Assembly (NCBI RefSeq): GCF_013870525.1
Contig: NZ_JACBXD010000042.1
Location: 1 to 64,000 of the forward strand
From: Amycolatopsis pittospori
GTDB lineage: Bacteria; Actinomycetota; Actinomycetes; Mycobacteriales; Pseudonocardiaceae
Direction of reading: 5' to 3'
DNA: 64,000 nt
Shown here in pieces: positions 49,145 through 56,858 of the stretch (positions are counted from its first letter, which is position 1; each line of letters begins with the position of its first letter). The translations under genes and the position numbers were made by a program. Below the pieces are notes generated by a model that saw only the letters and a program-made list of their open reading frames with translations, did no database searches and was not told the origin of the DNA.

Positions 49145-50011
49145 TCAGGGCTTGCGGCCCAGGCCGCCGAGCCCGCCGGTGAAGGTCGGGTCGTCCGCGA
49201 ACCGGTCGCTCGCGCGGGACGCCGCTTCGTCCAGATGCCACGCGGCCATCCAGTCGATCCCCGGCTCCACCATCTCCAGGCCGTCGAAGAAGGCGCCGAA
49301 CTCGGCGCGGCTGCGCAGGTGGAACGGCGCGCTCGTCTTCTTGTACAGCTCCTGGACGTTCTCCCGGTTGTCGCCCTCCTTGCGGGTGACGCCGTCCTCG
49401 GTCAGATGCGAGGACAGGAAGTACGACCCCGACGGCAGCAGATCGATGTAGCGCTGCACCATTTCGTGCACGCCCTCGTCCGGGCCGAGGAAGTACAGCA
49501 GCCCGACCATGACCAGCCCGATCGGCTGCCGCGGGTCGAGGACGCCGGTCTCGAGGGCGCGCTTCCAGATGTCGGCCGGGTCCCGTACGTCGCCCTGCAG
49601 GACCGCGTGCCGCCCGAGCAGACCTTCGCGTTCCAGCAGCAGCTGGGAATGCGCGACGGCGACCGGTTCGATGTCGATGTAGACGACGCGGCTGTCCGGG
49701 TTGATCGCGCTCGCGATCTGGTGGACGTTGCCGACGGTGGGCACCCCGGAGCCGATGTCGAGGAACTGGGTGATCCCCTGGCGTGCCAGGTAGCCGACGC
49801 CGCGGCCGAGGAAGTCGCGTCCGACCCGGGCGAACGTCTTGACCTCCGGGAACTGCTTGAGCACCTGCGCGCCGAACTCCCGGTCGATGGCCCAGTTGGC
49901 CGTGCCGCCGAGGAACCAGTCGTACACCCTGGCCACGTTGGGTCGTTCGAGATCGACACCTTCGGGGGCTTCGGGATCCTGCTGCGTCGTCATGCGGTCA
50001 CACCTCGTCAT
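49145..50011 (-). CDS. SAM-dependent methyltransferase, PF04672 family (copy 2 of tandem pair)
   Basis: A 288-residue protein of the DUF574/PF04672 methyltransferase family: GVDLERPNVARVYDWFLGGT, NWAIDREFGAQVLKQFP, SAM motif I FLDIGSGVPTVGNVHQIA, VVYIDIEPVAVAHSQLLL, AVLQGDVRDPADIW. Substrate unknown. The ATG at 50011 overlaps the stop of its paralogue (ATGA); ATG 49993 is an alternative start. Such proteins are numerous in filamentous actinomycetes and often sit near WhiJ/DUF397 genes, as here. Confidence 0.9.
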   Translation of the reverse strand: MTRCDRMTTQQDPEAPEGVDLERPNVARVYDWFLGGTANWAIDREFGAQVLKQFPEVKTFARVGRDFLGRGVGYLARQGITQFLDIGSGVPTVGNVHQIASAINPDSRVVYIDIEPVAVAHSQLLLEREGLLGRHAVLQGDVRDPADIWKRALETGVLDPRQPIGLVMVGLLYFLGPDEGVHEMVQRYIDLLPSGSYFLSSHLTEDGVTRKEGDNRENVQELYKKTSAPFHLRSRAEFGAFFDGLEMVEPGIDWMAAWHLDEAASRASDRFADDPTFTGGLGGLGRKP

Positions 50012-50823
50012 AAAGCGGGTTTGCGGGCGACCCCGCCGATGGCGCAGTTAAGCGTAGGCGAGGGGGAATCGTCCAGCCTCCAGGCACCGACCGGGACCAG
50101 ACCTGGCTCCACGAGGGCGAAATCGCCGAAGAAACCGCGGATCTCCTCCTCGGGGCGGAAGGACGCCGGCGTGCTCGACTGCTCGTACTGCTTCACGACG
50201 CGCTGGACCTGCTCCAGCTCGTCACCTTCCACGCCGGACATCGTGACGTGGGAAAGAACGTAGAACGAACCGGGGGGCAGCAGCCGCCGGTAACGCGCGA
50301 CGACGGTGGCGAGTTCGGGTCCCGGCACGAAATGCAGGACCGCGACGGTGAGCAGGGCCACCGGTTTCGCCGGGTCGAGCACACCTGTGTCGAATGCGCG
50401 CTCCCAGACGTCGTCGGCGTCCCGTAGATCGCCGCCGATCACCGCGTGCCGGGCGGGATCACCGCTTTTCTCCAGCAGGATCCGGGAATGCGCGACGGCG
50501 ACCGGTTCGTTGTCGACGTAAACGCACCGGCTGTCCGCGTCGGCCTCGCCGGCGATTTCATGAACGTTCCCGACGGTGGGCACGCCGGAACCGAGGTCGA
50601 GGAATTGATTCACGCCGTTCTCGGCGCAGTAGCGCACCGCACGGCCCAGGAAGGCGCGGTTCGCCCTCGCCAGGGAGCGGATGAGCGGGAAGGCCTTGAC
50701 GAGCTGCTCGCCGAATTCCCTGTCCACCGCCCAGTTCGCGGTTCCCCCGAGGGCCCAGTCGTAGATCCTGGCGGCGTTGGGCCGCTCCAGATCGACGCCT
50801 TCGGGGAGGAACTCCGGGTCCAC
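50008..50823 (-). CDS. SAM-dependent methyltransferase, PF04672 family (copy 1 of tandem pair)
   Basis: A 271-residue paralogue of the following gene, aligned along its entire length: GVDLERPNAARIYDWALGGT, REFGEQLVKAFPLIRSLAR, motif I FLDLGSGVPTVGNVHEIA, CVYVDNEPVAVAHSRILLEK. The acidic end of strand 2 is Asn (VDNEP) where the paralogue has Asp (IDIEP), a possible change at the SAM ribose site. It lies 66 bases downstream of the WhiJ-like regulator gene, on the same strand. Confidence 0.9.
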   Translation of the reverse strand: MDPEFLPEGVDLERPNAARIYDWALGGTANWAVDREFGEQLVKAFPLIRSLARANRAFLGRAVRYCAENGVNQFLDLGSGVPTVGNVHEIAGEADADSRCVYVDNEPVAVAHSRILLEKSGDPARHAVIGGDLRDADDVWERAFDTGVLDPAKPVALLTVAVLHFVPGPELATVVARYRRLLPPGSFYVLSHVTMSGVEGDELEQVQRVVKQYEQSSTPASFRPEEEIRGFFGDFALVEPGLVPVGAWRLDDSPSPTLNCAIGGVARKPAL

Positions 50824-50889
50824 GTCCAGCCCCTGTCCACTCGAACGCCGGTGATGCAGGTAAGCCTACCCAAGGGAGGTCGCGCGCTC

Positions 50890-51747
50890 TCAGGATTGCA
50901 TCTGATTGCGGTACAACTCGGCGAGTTCCTTGAGGAACTGCCTGGTCTCCTGGCGTTCCAAAGCCGCGCCGCGCAAGCGGTCCCAAGAATCGACGAAAAT
51001 GTTGAAGTCCTTGACGTCGTCGAGGTACAAGCCGCCCGCGGAATGCTCGATGTAGACGAAATCCCTGGTGCGATCCGGGAATCGCATGATGGTGAAATCG
51101 TTGGGCACCGCGGCGAGCCGCGCACCGAACGGCAAGACGTGCACATACACGCGCGGATGCTTGTCCAAGGCCAACAGATGTTCGACCTGGTCCAGCATGA
51201 CCGCCGGGGCGGAACCGCCGGGGGCGCGGCGCAAGGCGCCTTCGCTGATGATGAACCGGTAGTACGGCGGCTGCTGCTGTTCGAAGACGGCCTTGCGGTC
51301 CAGCCGGTTGCGGACCAGTGAGGTGACGTCGGTTGCGCCCGCTTCGGTGAACTGCTTGAGCATGTAGTGCTCGGACTGCAGTGGGCCGGGGATGCGCTCA
51401 CCGTGCCAGGTGAGGATCTCCGCGGCCGCGGGTTCGAGGTCGGTGAAAGTACGGAACCAGTGCGGCACCACGGATCGGTAGCCGGACCAGTGGCCGCGCT
51501 GGCCCGCCGCCGCGCGGGCGAGGTTCATCAGCGTGTCGGCCTCGTCGCCGTTGATCCCGAACGCGTTCAGCATGGATCGCACATCCCCGAGCTTGACCCC
51601 GACGGCACCGGACTCGATCTTGTTGACCTTGCCCTGGGTGCAGCCGAGAACCTCGGCGACCTGCTGCTGTGTCATCCGCGCGGCGTTGCGGGCATGCCGG
51701 AGCTCGTTCCCGAGCTGCTTCCGGCGCGAGGTGACGGTGCTCGCCAT
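50890..51747 (-). CDS. WhiJ-like XRE regulator (HTH + DUF5753)
   Basis: A 285-residue regulator. HTH_XRE domain at about 8-68 (LGNELRHARNAARMTQQQVA, EVLGCTQGKVNKIESGAVGV) and DUF5753 (about 100-275: EILTWHGERIPGPLQSEHYM, RFIISEGALRRAPGGSAPAV, VYVHVLPFGARLAAVPNDFT). WhiJ-type proteins control development in Streptomyces with DUF397 partners. The ATG at 51747 was chosen as it starts directly before the HTH. It heads the two methyltransferase genes. Confidence 0.9.
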   Translation of the reverse strand: MASTVTSRRKQLGNELRHARNAARMTQQQVAEVLGCTQGKVNKIESGAVGVKLGDVRSMLNAFGINGDEADTLMNLARAAAGQRGHWSGYRSVVPHWFRTFTDLEPAAAEILTWHGERIPGPLQSEHYMLKQFTEAGATDVTSLVRNRLDRKAVFEQQQPPYYRFIISEGALRRAPGGSAPAVMLDQVEHLLALDKHPRVYVHVLPFGARLAAVPNDFTIMRFPDRTRDFVYIEHSAGGLYLDDVKDFNIFVDSWDRLRGAALERQETRQFLKELAELYRNQMQS

Positions 51748-51965
51748 CAGCCTTGCTCTCCCGGACCATAACCAGGACGACGGCTTCCCGCCGTCCTGCG
51801 CGCGAACACTCGAACCCACCCAGGGTACTTCACCTTGCGGGGTTCGATGATGACATTGCGCAGCGTTCCAGGAAACGGCCGAAAACACCAGTCACCTGGT
51901 GCGTCACTCTGGTGGCGGAACGATCTCGTCACATTTCGGGCGCCTTCCTCGGGCATAGTGACCGA

Positions 51966-52874
51966 GTGGACCAATCCCCCTTCGCCCAGCAGGTCACCGA
52001 CGACGTCTTCGGATACGTCCAACCCGACGGCTCGTGGTGGATCAACAACTGCGGATTCGTCGCCGCGGGCGACCACACCGTGGTGATCGACACCTGTTCC
52101 ACCGAGCGGCGCACGCGGGCACTGCTGGAAACGGCGGCTTCCACCGGGGACGCGCCGGTGACGACCGTGATCAACACGCATCACCACGGCGATCACACCA
52201 ACGGCAACTACCTCGCGACCGGCGCGACGATCGTCGGGCACCGGAAGACGCGTGACGTGATGATCGCGACCGGTATCAACACCTTCGAAAACTCGTTCAC
52301 CGGAAGCGACTGGGGTCATCTGGAACTGCGGCCGCCCGAAGTGCTGTTCGACGACCGGCTGACCGTGCACGCGGGCGATGTCCGGCTGGAGCTGATCCAC
52401 CCCGGACACGCCGCGCACACCACCAACGACGTACTGGTGTGGCTGCCCGAGCGGCGGGTGCTGTTCGTCGGCGACCTGATCTTCAACGGCGGCAGCCCGT
52501 TCGCGCTGATGGGTTCGCCCGCCGGCTGGCGGAAGGCGCTCGACGTGGTCCGCGAGCTGGAACCGGAGACGATCGTGCCGGGCCACGGCCCGGTCTGCGG
52601 CCCCGAGGCGATCGACGTCGTCGACGGGTACCTGGGGTTTCTGCAGAAGCTCGCTTCACACGGGAAGGCCGCCGGCCTGACACCCCTCCAAGCCGCCCGC
52701 GAGGCCGATCTGGGGCCCTACGACGCACTGTCCGAACAGGAACGGCTACCCGCGAACCTGCATCGGGCCTACGCCGAACTCGACGGCCTCGAATGGGGCG
52801 CGCCGATCGACCTTCAGGCCGCGATGGCGGACATGGTCACCTACAACGGCGCACCGATCCGCTGCTTCTCCTGA
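51966..52874 (+). CDS. MBL-fold metallo-hydrolase
   Basis: A 302-residue metallo-beta-lactamase-fold hydrolase. The metal motif is NTHHHGDHTNGNYL, followed by LIHPGHAAHTTNDVLVWLPE (His ligand), LFVGDLIFNGGSPF (Asp) and IVPGHGPVCGPEAID (His). A C-terminal helical extension is present. The substrate is unknown; the closest general type is the lactonase/alkylsulfatase-like single-domain group. The GTG at 51966 follows CATAGT by six bases and is probably leaderless; longer frames upstream are antisense of the WhiJ-like gene. Confidence 0.9.
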   Translation: MDQSPFAQQVTDDVFGYVQPDGSWWINNCGFVAAGDHTVVIDTCSTERRTRALLETAASTGDAPVTTVINTHHHGDHTNGNYLATGATIVGHRKTRDVMIATGINTFENSFTGSDWGHLELRPPEVLFDDRLTVHAGDVRLELIHPGHAAHTTNDVLVWLPERRVLFVGDLIFNGGSPFALMGSPAGWRKALDVVRELEPETIVPGHGPVCGPEAIDVVDGYLGFLQKLASHGKAAGLTPLQAAREADLGPYDALSEQERLPANLHRAYAELDGLEWGAPIDLQAAMADMVTYNGAPIRCFS

Positions 52875-52902
52875 CGCGGGTCTTCCTGGGGCGCCCCGGG
52901 AT

Positions 52903-52955
52903 GTTGCGAAAGCCACTTTCACAACGTTGAAGGTTGCGAAAGTGGCTTTCGCAAC
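52903..52955. repeat. GTTGCGAAAG double-dyad repeat (copy 5)
   Basis: Same 53-base element with one mismatch (TTTCACAAC in the left unit). It follows the MBL gene and precedes 6-phosphogluconate dehydrogenase, both rightward: the only copy not between convergent genes. Confidence 0.85.
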
Positions 52956-53069
52956 TCCCCGCGCCCCTCGAAACACTCGCACGCCCGAACCCCAGCCCCC
53001 CCACCCGTCCCTGGGGGACGGCCCCGAACCCAGCGTACCGGCGTCCCGGTCGGCGCGGGGCCGTCGAGC

Positions 53070-53107
53070 CGAGTTGTCCACAGGCGGGCCCGGTTGTGGA
53101 CAACTCG
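53070..53107. promoter_or_regulatory. Inverted pair of DnaA-box sequences
   Basis: CGAGTTGTCCACA (53070-53082) and its exact complement (53095-53107) form a 13-base-arm palindrome. Each contains TTGTCCACA, the actinobacterial DnaA-box consensus. It lies in the 313-base region (52875-53187) upstream of gnd, which otherwise contains only the repeat copy and a probable promoter (GGATAGGCTCGG, 53149-53160). It may simply be a terminator or a DnaA site. Confidence 0.5.
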
Positions 53108-53187
53108 GGTTTGATCCCTTCTCGCCCCGGCGCCGTATCCCTCAACGGGGATAGGCTCGGTACGGGAATCGAAGCGGAAGGGTGCGG

Positions 53188-54627
53188 ATGAGCAAGAAGG
53201 CGAGCATCGGGGTCACCGGACTGGCGGTCATGGGCCGCAACCTGGCCAGGAACCTGGCGAGGCACGGGCATACGGTGGCCCTGCACAACCGCTCCGAGCA
53301 GCGGACGAAGGAACTGGTCGAGCAGTTCGGTGACGAAGGCGACTTCATCCCGGCGTATTCTGCGCAGGACTTCGTCGACGCGCTGGAGCGGCCGCGCCAG
53401 GTCGTGATCATGGTCAAGGCCGGGGCGCCGACGGACGCCGTGATCGACGAGTTCGTCCCGCTCCTGGAGAAGGGCGATGTGATCGTCGACGCGGGCAATG
53501 CGCACTTCGCGGACACCCGGCGTCGCGAGGCCGCGTTGCGCGAGAAGGGCATCCACTTCGTCGGCACCGGTGTCTCCGGTGGCGAGGAGGGCGCGCTGCA
53601 CGGACCGAGCATCATGCCCGGCGGGTCCAAGGAGTCGTACGAGTCGCTCGGGCCGCTGTTCGAGGACATCTCGGCGAAGGTCGACGGCGAGCCGTGCTGC
53701 ACGCATGTCGGCGCGGACGGCGCCGGGCATTTCGTGAAGATGGTGCACAACGGCATCGAGTACGCCGACATGCAGCTGATCGCCGAGTCGTTCGATCTGC
53801 TGCGCGGCGCGGGCGGTTACTCCCCCGCCGAGATCGCCGAGGTCTTCCGGACCTGGAACTCCGGCAGGCTGGACTCGTACCTGATCGAGATCACCTCGCA
53901 GGTGCTGGCGCATACGGACGCCGCCTCCGGCAAGCCGTTCGTCGACATCGTGGCGGATCAGGCGGAGCAGAAGGGCACCGGTCGCTGGACCGTCCAAATC
54001 GGACTGGACCTCGGCGTGCCGATCAGCGGGATCGCCGAAGCGGTCTTCGCGCGGTCGCTGTCGGGTTCGTCGAACCTGCGTGAGGCCTCTCGCGGCCTTG
54101 GCGGTCCTTCGCGGGCTCCGCTGACCGGGTCCGCTTTGGACACCTTCGCGGACGACGTCGAGCAGGCGCTGTACGCGTCGAAGGTGGTGGCGTACGCCCA
54201 GGGCTTCAACCAGATCCAGGCCGGCGGCGCCGAGTACGGCTGGGACATCGACCTCGGCAAGGTCGCGTCCATCTGGCGCGGTGGCTGCATCATCCGCGCG
54301 AAGTTCCTCAACGACATCACCGCCGCGTACGCCGAGGAGCCCGGCCTCCCGACGCTCCTGACATCCGGCGGGTTCCGCAAGGCCGTCGAGGACGCCCAGG
54401 ACTCGTGGCGTTCGGTGATCTCCACGGCGGTGCGGCTCGGGATCCCGACTCCGGGCTTCTCGACAGCGCTGGCCTACTACGACGGTCTGCGCGCCGAGCG
54501 GCTCCCCGCCGCGTTGGTGCAAGGGCAGCGGGACTACTTCGGCGCCCACACGTACCGCCGCGTCGACCGCGAAGGTTCGTTCCACACCGCTTGGGCGGCC
54601 GACGGCCGTCCCGAAGCCTCCGCCTGA
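53188..54627 (+). CDS. gnd: 6-Phosphogluconate dehydrogenase, decarboxylating (NADP)
   Basis: A 479-residue cytosolic pentose-phosphate enzyme converting 6-phosphogluconate to ribulose-5-phosphate. NADP site GVTGLAVMGRNLARNLARHG, then VDAGNAHFADTRRRE, the signature GTGVSGGEEGALHGPSIMPGG, the catalytic Lys in GAGHFVKMVHNGIEYADMQ, and the C-terminal AYAQGFNQIQ and QRDYFGAHTYRRVDREG. Full-length long form. The ATG at 53188 follows a GGAAGG site; GTG 53182 is the alternative. Confidence 0.96.
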   Translation: MSKKASIGVTGLAVMGRNLARNLARHGHTVALHNRSEQRTKELVEQFGDEGDFIPAYSAQDFVDALERPRQVVIMVKAGAPTDAVIDEFVPLLEKGDVIVDAGNAHFADTRRREAALREKGIHFVGTGVSGGEEGALHGPSIMPGGSKESYESLGPLFEDISAKVDGEPCCTHVGADGAGHFVKMVHNGIEYADMQLIAESFDLLRGAGGYSPAEIAEVFRTWNSGRLDSYLIEITSQVLAHTDAASGKPFVDIVADQAEQKGTGRWTVQIGLDLGVPISGIAEAVFARSLSGSSNLREASRGLGGPSRAPLTGSALDTFADDVEQALYASKVVAYAQGFNQIQAGGAEYGWDIDLGKVASIWRGGCIIRAKFLNDITAAYAEEPGLPTLLTSGGFRKAVEDAQDSWRSVISTAVRLGIPTPGFSTALAYYDGLRAERLPAALVQGQRDYFGAHTYRRVDREGSFHTAWAADGRPEASA

Positions 54628-54630
54628 CGA

Positions 54631-54668
54631 TTCGTGAAGGCCCCCGGGCCCAAGGGGGCCTTCACGAA
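54631..54668. terminator. 15-bp perfect bidirectional terminator hairpin
   Basis: TTCGTGAAGGCCCCC (54631-54645) pairs with 54654-54668 around an 8-base loop. It lies at the end of gnd and overlaps the last codons of the convergent 21-residue peptide gene. The GTGAAGG end resembles the hairpin at 1692-1736. Confidence 0.82.
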
Positions 54669-54727
54669 CTCGCGAACAGCAGGACGAGAGCGACGAAGAC
54701 CAGCACGGTGACCGCGACGCGGGTCAT
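54662..54727 (-). CDS. 21-residue membrane peptide coupled to HTH-Clp_N regulator
   Basis: A 21-codon frame, ATG at 54727 to TGA at 54662. It encodes one hydrophobic helix after a basic start (MTRVAVTVLVFVALVLL, then FASS). The ATG overlaps the stop of the regulator gene as ATGA, the same coupling used by confirmed gene pairs in this window, and a terminator follows at once. It is too short for most gene finders. A membrane micropeptide, signal or regulator ligand is possible; its reality needs experimental or comparative support. Confidence 0.5.
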   Translation of the reverse strand: MTRVAVTVLVFVALVLLFASS

Positions 54728-55455
54728 GGCCGGCGTGCGGCGACGATCTCCTCCAACGACCGCAGGATCACCGCCTCGCTCTTCTCCTTGGTCAGCCCGA
54801 GGTCGTTCAGGACGGTGAGCTCCTCGAGTTCGAACAGGGCCAGCAGGATGTGCTCGGTCCCGATGTAGTTGTGCCCGAGCCGCAACGACTCCCGCATGGT
54901 CAGTTCGAGTGTCTTCTTGGCCTGCGCGCCGAACGTCATCGCCGCCGCCTCCACCGGTTCCGCGGTGGGTTCCGGCAGCCGGGCCGTGGCGGCCTCGCGG
55001 ACGGCATCGAGGGTCACGTTCTGCGCCACGATCGCCCCGGCGGCGAGCGCGCCGGGTTCGGCCAGCAGGCCCAGCACCAGGTGCACGGCCTCGATCTGCG
55101 GGCTCTTCGCCGTGACGGCCTCGTCCCTCGTCGCGACGACGACGTGGCGGGCGCGGTCGGTGTAGCGGCTGAACACCTTCACCAGTTCTTCGAGTGAGGC
55201 GCCTTCGCCGGATTCCTTGGGTACGAAGCGTTTCTGGGCGGCCTGTTTGGACACGCCCATGCTCTTGCCGATTTCGGTCCAGGACGCGCCGGAGCGCCGC
55301 GCCTGGTCGACGAAGTGGCCGATCAGATGGTCGGCCACTTCGCCGAGGTGTTCGCCCAGGAAGACGGCGTCGGTCAGCTGGCCGAGGACGTCTCCTTCCG
55401 GATGCTGCTGCTTGATGTGGGTGATGAGGTCGTCGAGACGGACTGGTTTGCTCAT
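54724..55455 (-). CDS. Fused HTH-Clp_N transcriptional regulator
   Basis: A 243-residue protein. Residues 1-80 carry an HTH (AVFLGEHLGEVADHLIGHFV, GASWTEIGKSMGVSKQAAQK) like the small protein at 37395-37604. Residues about 95-243 are a Clp_N double repeat (YTDRARHVVVATRDEAVTAK, IEAVHLVLGLLAEP; MTFGAQAKKTLELTMRESLR, IGTEHILLALFELEEL) without ATPase modules. TTGACG, an 18-base spacer, TAGAGT and seven bases to the ATG give a leaderless promoter, overlapped by two GTCAAC-N5-GTTGAC palindromes. Likely an autoregulated sensor of proteins or peptides recognised by Clp_N (inference). A 21-residue membrane peptide follows. Confidence 0.85.
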   Translation of the reverse strand: MSKPVRLDDLITHIKQQHPEGDVLGQLTDAVFLGEHLGEVADHLIGHFVDQARRSGASWTEIGKSMGVSKQAAQKRFVPKESGEGASLEELVKVFSRYTDRARHVVVATRDEAVTAKSPQIEAVHLVLGLLAEPGALAAGAIVAQNVTLDAVREAATARLPEPTAEPVEAAAMTFGAQAKKTLELTMRESLRLGHNYIGTEHILLALFELEELTVLNDLGLTKEKSEAVILRSLEEIVAARRP

Positions 55456-55458
55456 GCC

Positions 55459-55504
55459 GTCAACTCTAGGTTGACGATCCGAGGATCGTCAACCGCGAGT
55501 TGAC
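55459..55504. promoter_or_regulatory. Paired operators GTCAAC-N5-GTTGAC of the fused regulator
   Basis: GTCAACTCTAGGTTGAC (55459-55475) and GTCAACCGCGAGTTGAC (55488-55504) are separated by the small palindrome GATCCGAGGATC. They start three bases from the regulator start codon and cover its -35/-10. The distal copy lies over the stop codon of the upstream oxidoreductase gene. The half-sites are identical to those at 37608-37650; spacing differs by one base. Confidence 0.75.
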
Positions 55505-56703
55505 GCAACCGTCGCTTTGAGGTCGAACCCGTGCGCCTCCAGCGCCTCGAACCGCGGCGCCGGATCCGCCGCGAACAGGCGGCGGGCGGCGATGTGATCC
55601 GGCGGCCGGTTCACCGACTCGACACCGGCGAGGACGCCGTCGCGGAACGACAGCACCGAGAACTTCCCGCCCTCGCGGTCGCCGGTCACCACGGTGTCGT
55701 CCGACCCGGTCAAGATCCCGGCGATCTGCAGTTTCGCGCCGAGCTGGTCGGTCCAGAACCACGGCAGACTGTCGTAGGGCGCGGCCTCTCCGAGGATCGC
55801 CGCGGCCGCCGCCCGCGCCTGGTCGACGGCGTTCTGCACCGACTCCAGCCGGGTCGCCGTCCCGGCCTGGACACACGGGAAGTTCGCGCAGTCCCCGACC
55901 GCCGAGATCTTCGGATCGCCGGTCAGCAGGTGTTCGTCGACGACGACGCCGTTCGCCACCGCCAGCCCGGCCTCCTCGGCGAGGCTGGTCCGCGGTTCCA
56001 CTCCGACCCCGACCAGCACGAGGTCCGCGGGAAGCCGGCGGCCGTCGCTCAGTTCCACTTCGGTCACCCGGCCGTCGCCGTGCAGCGCCGCGACTCCCTG
56101 TCCGAGCAGGACCGTGTGCCCCGATCCCTCGTGCAGTGCGGCGAAGTACGCCGAGACCTCCGGAGTCGCGACGCGCGCCATAAGCCTGTCCAGCGCCTCC
56201 ACGATCGTCACCGGACGTCCGGCGTGCGCGGCGAATTCGAGGCCGATGAAACCGCCCCCGACCACGACGACGTTCTCCGCGTTCTCCAAAGCCGTCCGCA
56301 GGACGTCGGCGTCGTCCTTGGTGCGCAAGGTGAACACGCCGTCCAAAGTGGACCCCGGCACCGGCAGTGTCCGGTTGCTCGATCCCGTCGCCAGGACGAG
56401 ATGGTCGTACCCATGGGTGCTTCCGTCCTCAAGCACGACCTTCGCGCCTTCGCGGTCGATCGACGCGACGCGGCCCGCGATCAGCTCGATCCCCTTCTCC
56501 GCGAAGAAGTCTTCGGCCCGCAGGCGCAGCTGGGCATCTCCCGCGGTCCCGGCCAGATAGCCCTTCGAAAGGGGCGGCCGCTGATACGGCAGACCGGGTT
56601 CGTCGCCGATCAGCACCACCCGCCCGCCGAACTTCCTGTCCCGCAGCGAGGTCGCCACCCCGAACCCGCTCTGCCCGGCCCCTACGACGAGGACGGTCTC
56701 CAT
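55489..56703 (-). CDS. Ferredoxin/rubredoxin-reductase-type FAD oxidoreductase
   Basis: A 404-residue flavoprotein of the putidaredoxin/rhodocoxin-reductase type. FAD site VLVVGAGQSGFGVATSLRDR, PYQRPPLSKGYLAGTAG, LVLATGSSNR, NAD site VVVVGGGFIGLEFAAHAG, second FAD site ISAVGDCANFPC, and the C-terminal interface domain (YDSLPWFWTDQLGAKLQIAG). It passes electrons from NAD(P)H to a ferredoxin, often for a P450, but neither partner is nearby. The ATG at 56703 follows GGAGCG. Its last codons overlap the operator of the next gene. Confidence 0.92.
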   Translation of the reverse strand: METVLVVGAGQSGFGVATSLRDRKFGGRVVLIGDEPGLPYQRPPLSKGYLAGTAGDAQLRLRAEDFFAEKGIELIAGRVASIDREGAKVVLEDGSTHGYDHLVLATGSSNRTLPVPGSTLDGVFTLRTKDDADVLRTALENAENVVVVGGGFIGLEFAAHAGRPVTIVEALDRLMARVATPEVSAYFAALHEGSGHTVLLGQGVAALHGDGRVTEVELSDGRRLPADLVLVGVGVEPRTSLAEEAGLAVANGVVVDEHLLTGDPKISAVGDCANFPCVQAGTATRLESVQNAVDQARAAAAAILGEAAPYDSLPWFWTDQLGAKLQIAGILTGSDDTVVTGDREGGKFSVLSFRDGVLAGVESVNRPPDHIAARRLFAADPAPRFEALEAHGFDLKATVASTRG

Positions 56704-56858
56704 CGGCGCTCCTTCCGTTGTGCTCCCCACCATTCAACACAGATCCCGGCCCCTTCGGCCGCCCCTTCGAAACGTGATCCTCACGCCGCCGAAGCGCTAC
56801 GGTCATGCCCGGCGACTTGGCTTGATCGCCGAGGTTCCCGGAGGTCACAGGGGGTTAC

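Noticed and set aside
53070-53187. Replication origin near gnd
   Set aside because: Only two DnaA boxes and no dnaA, dnaN, recF or rpmH nearby.
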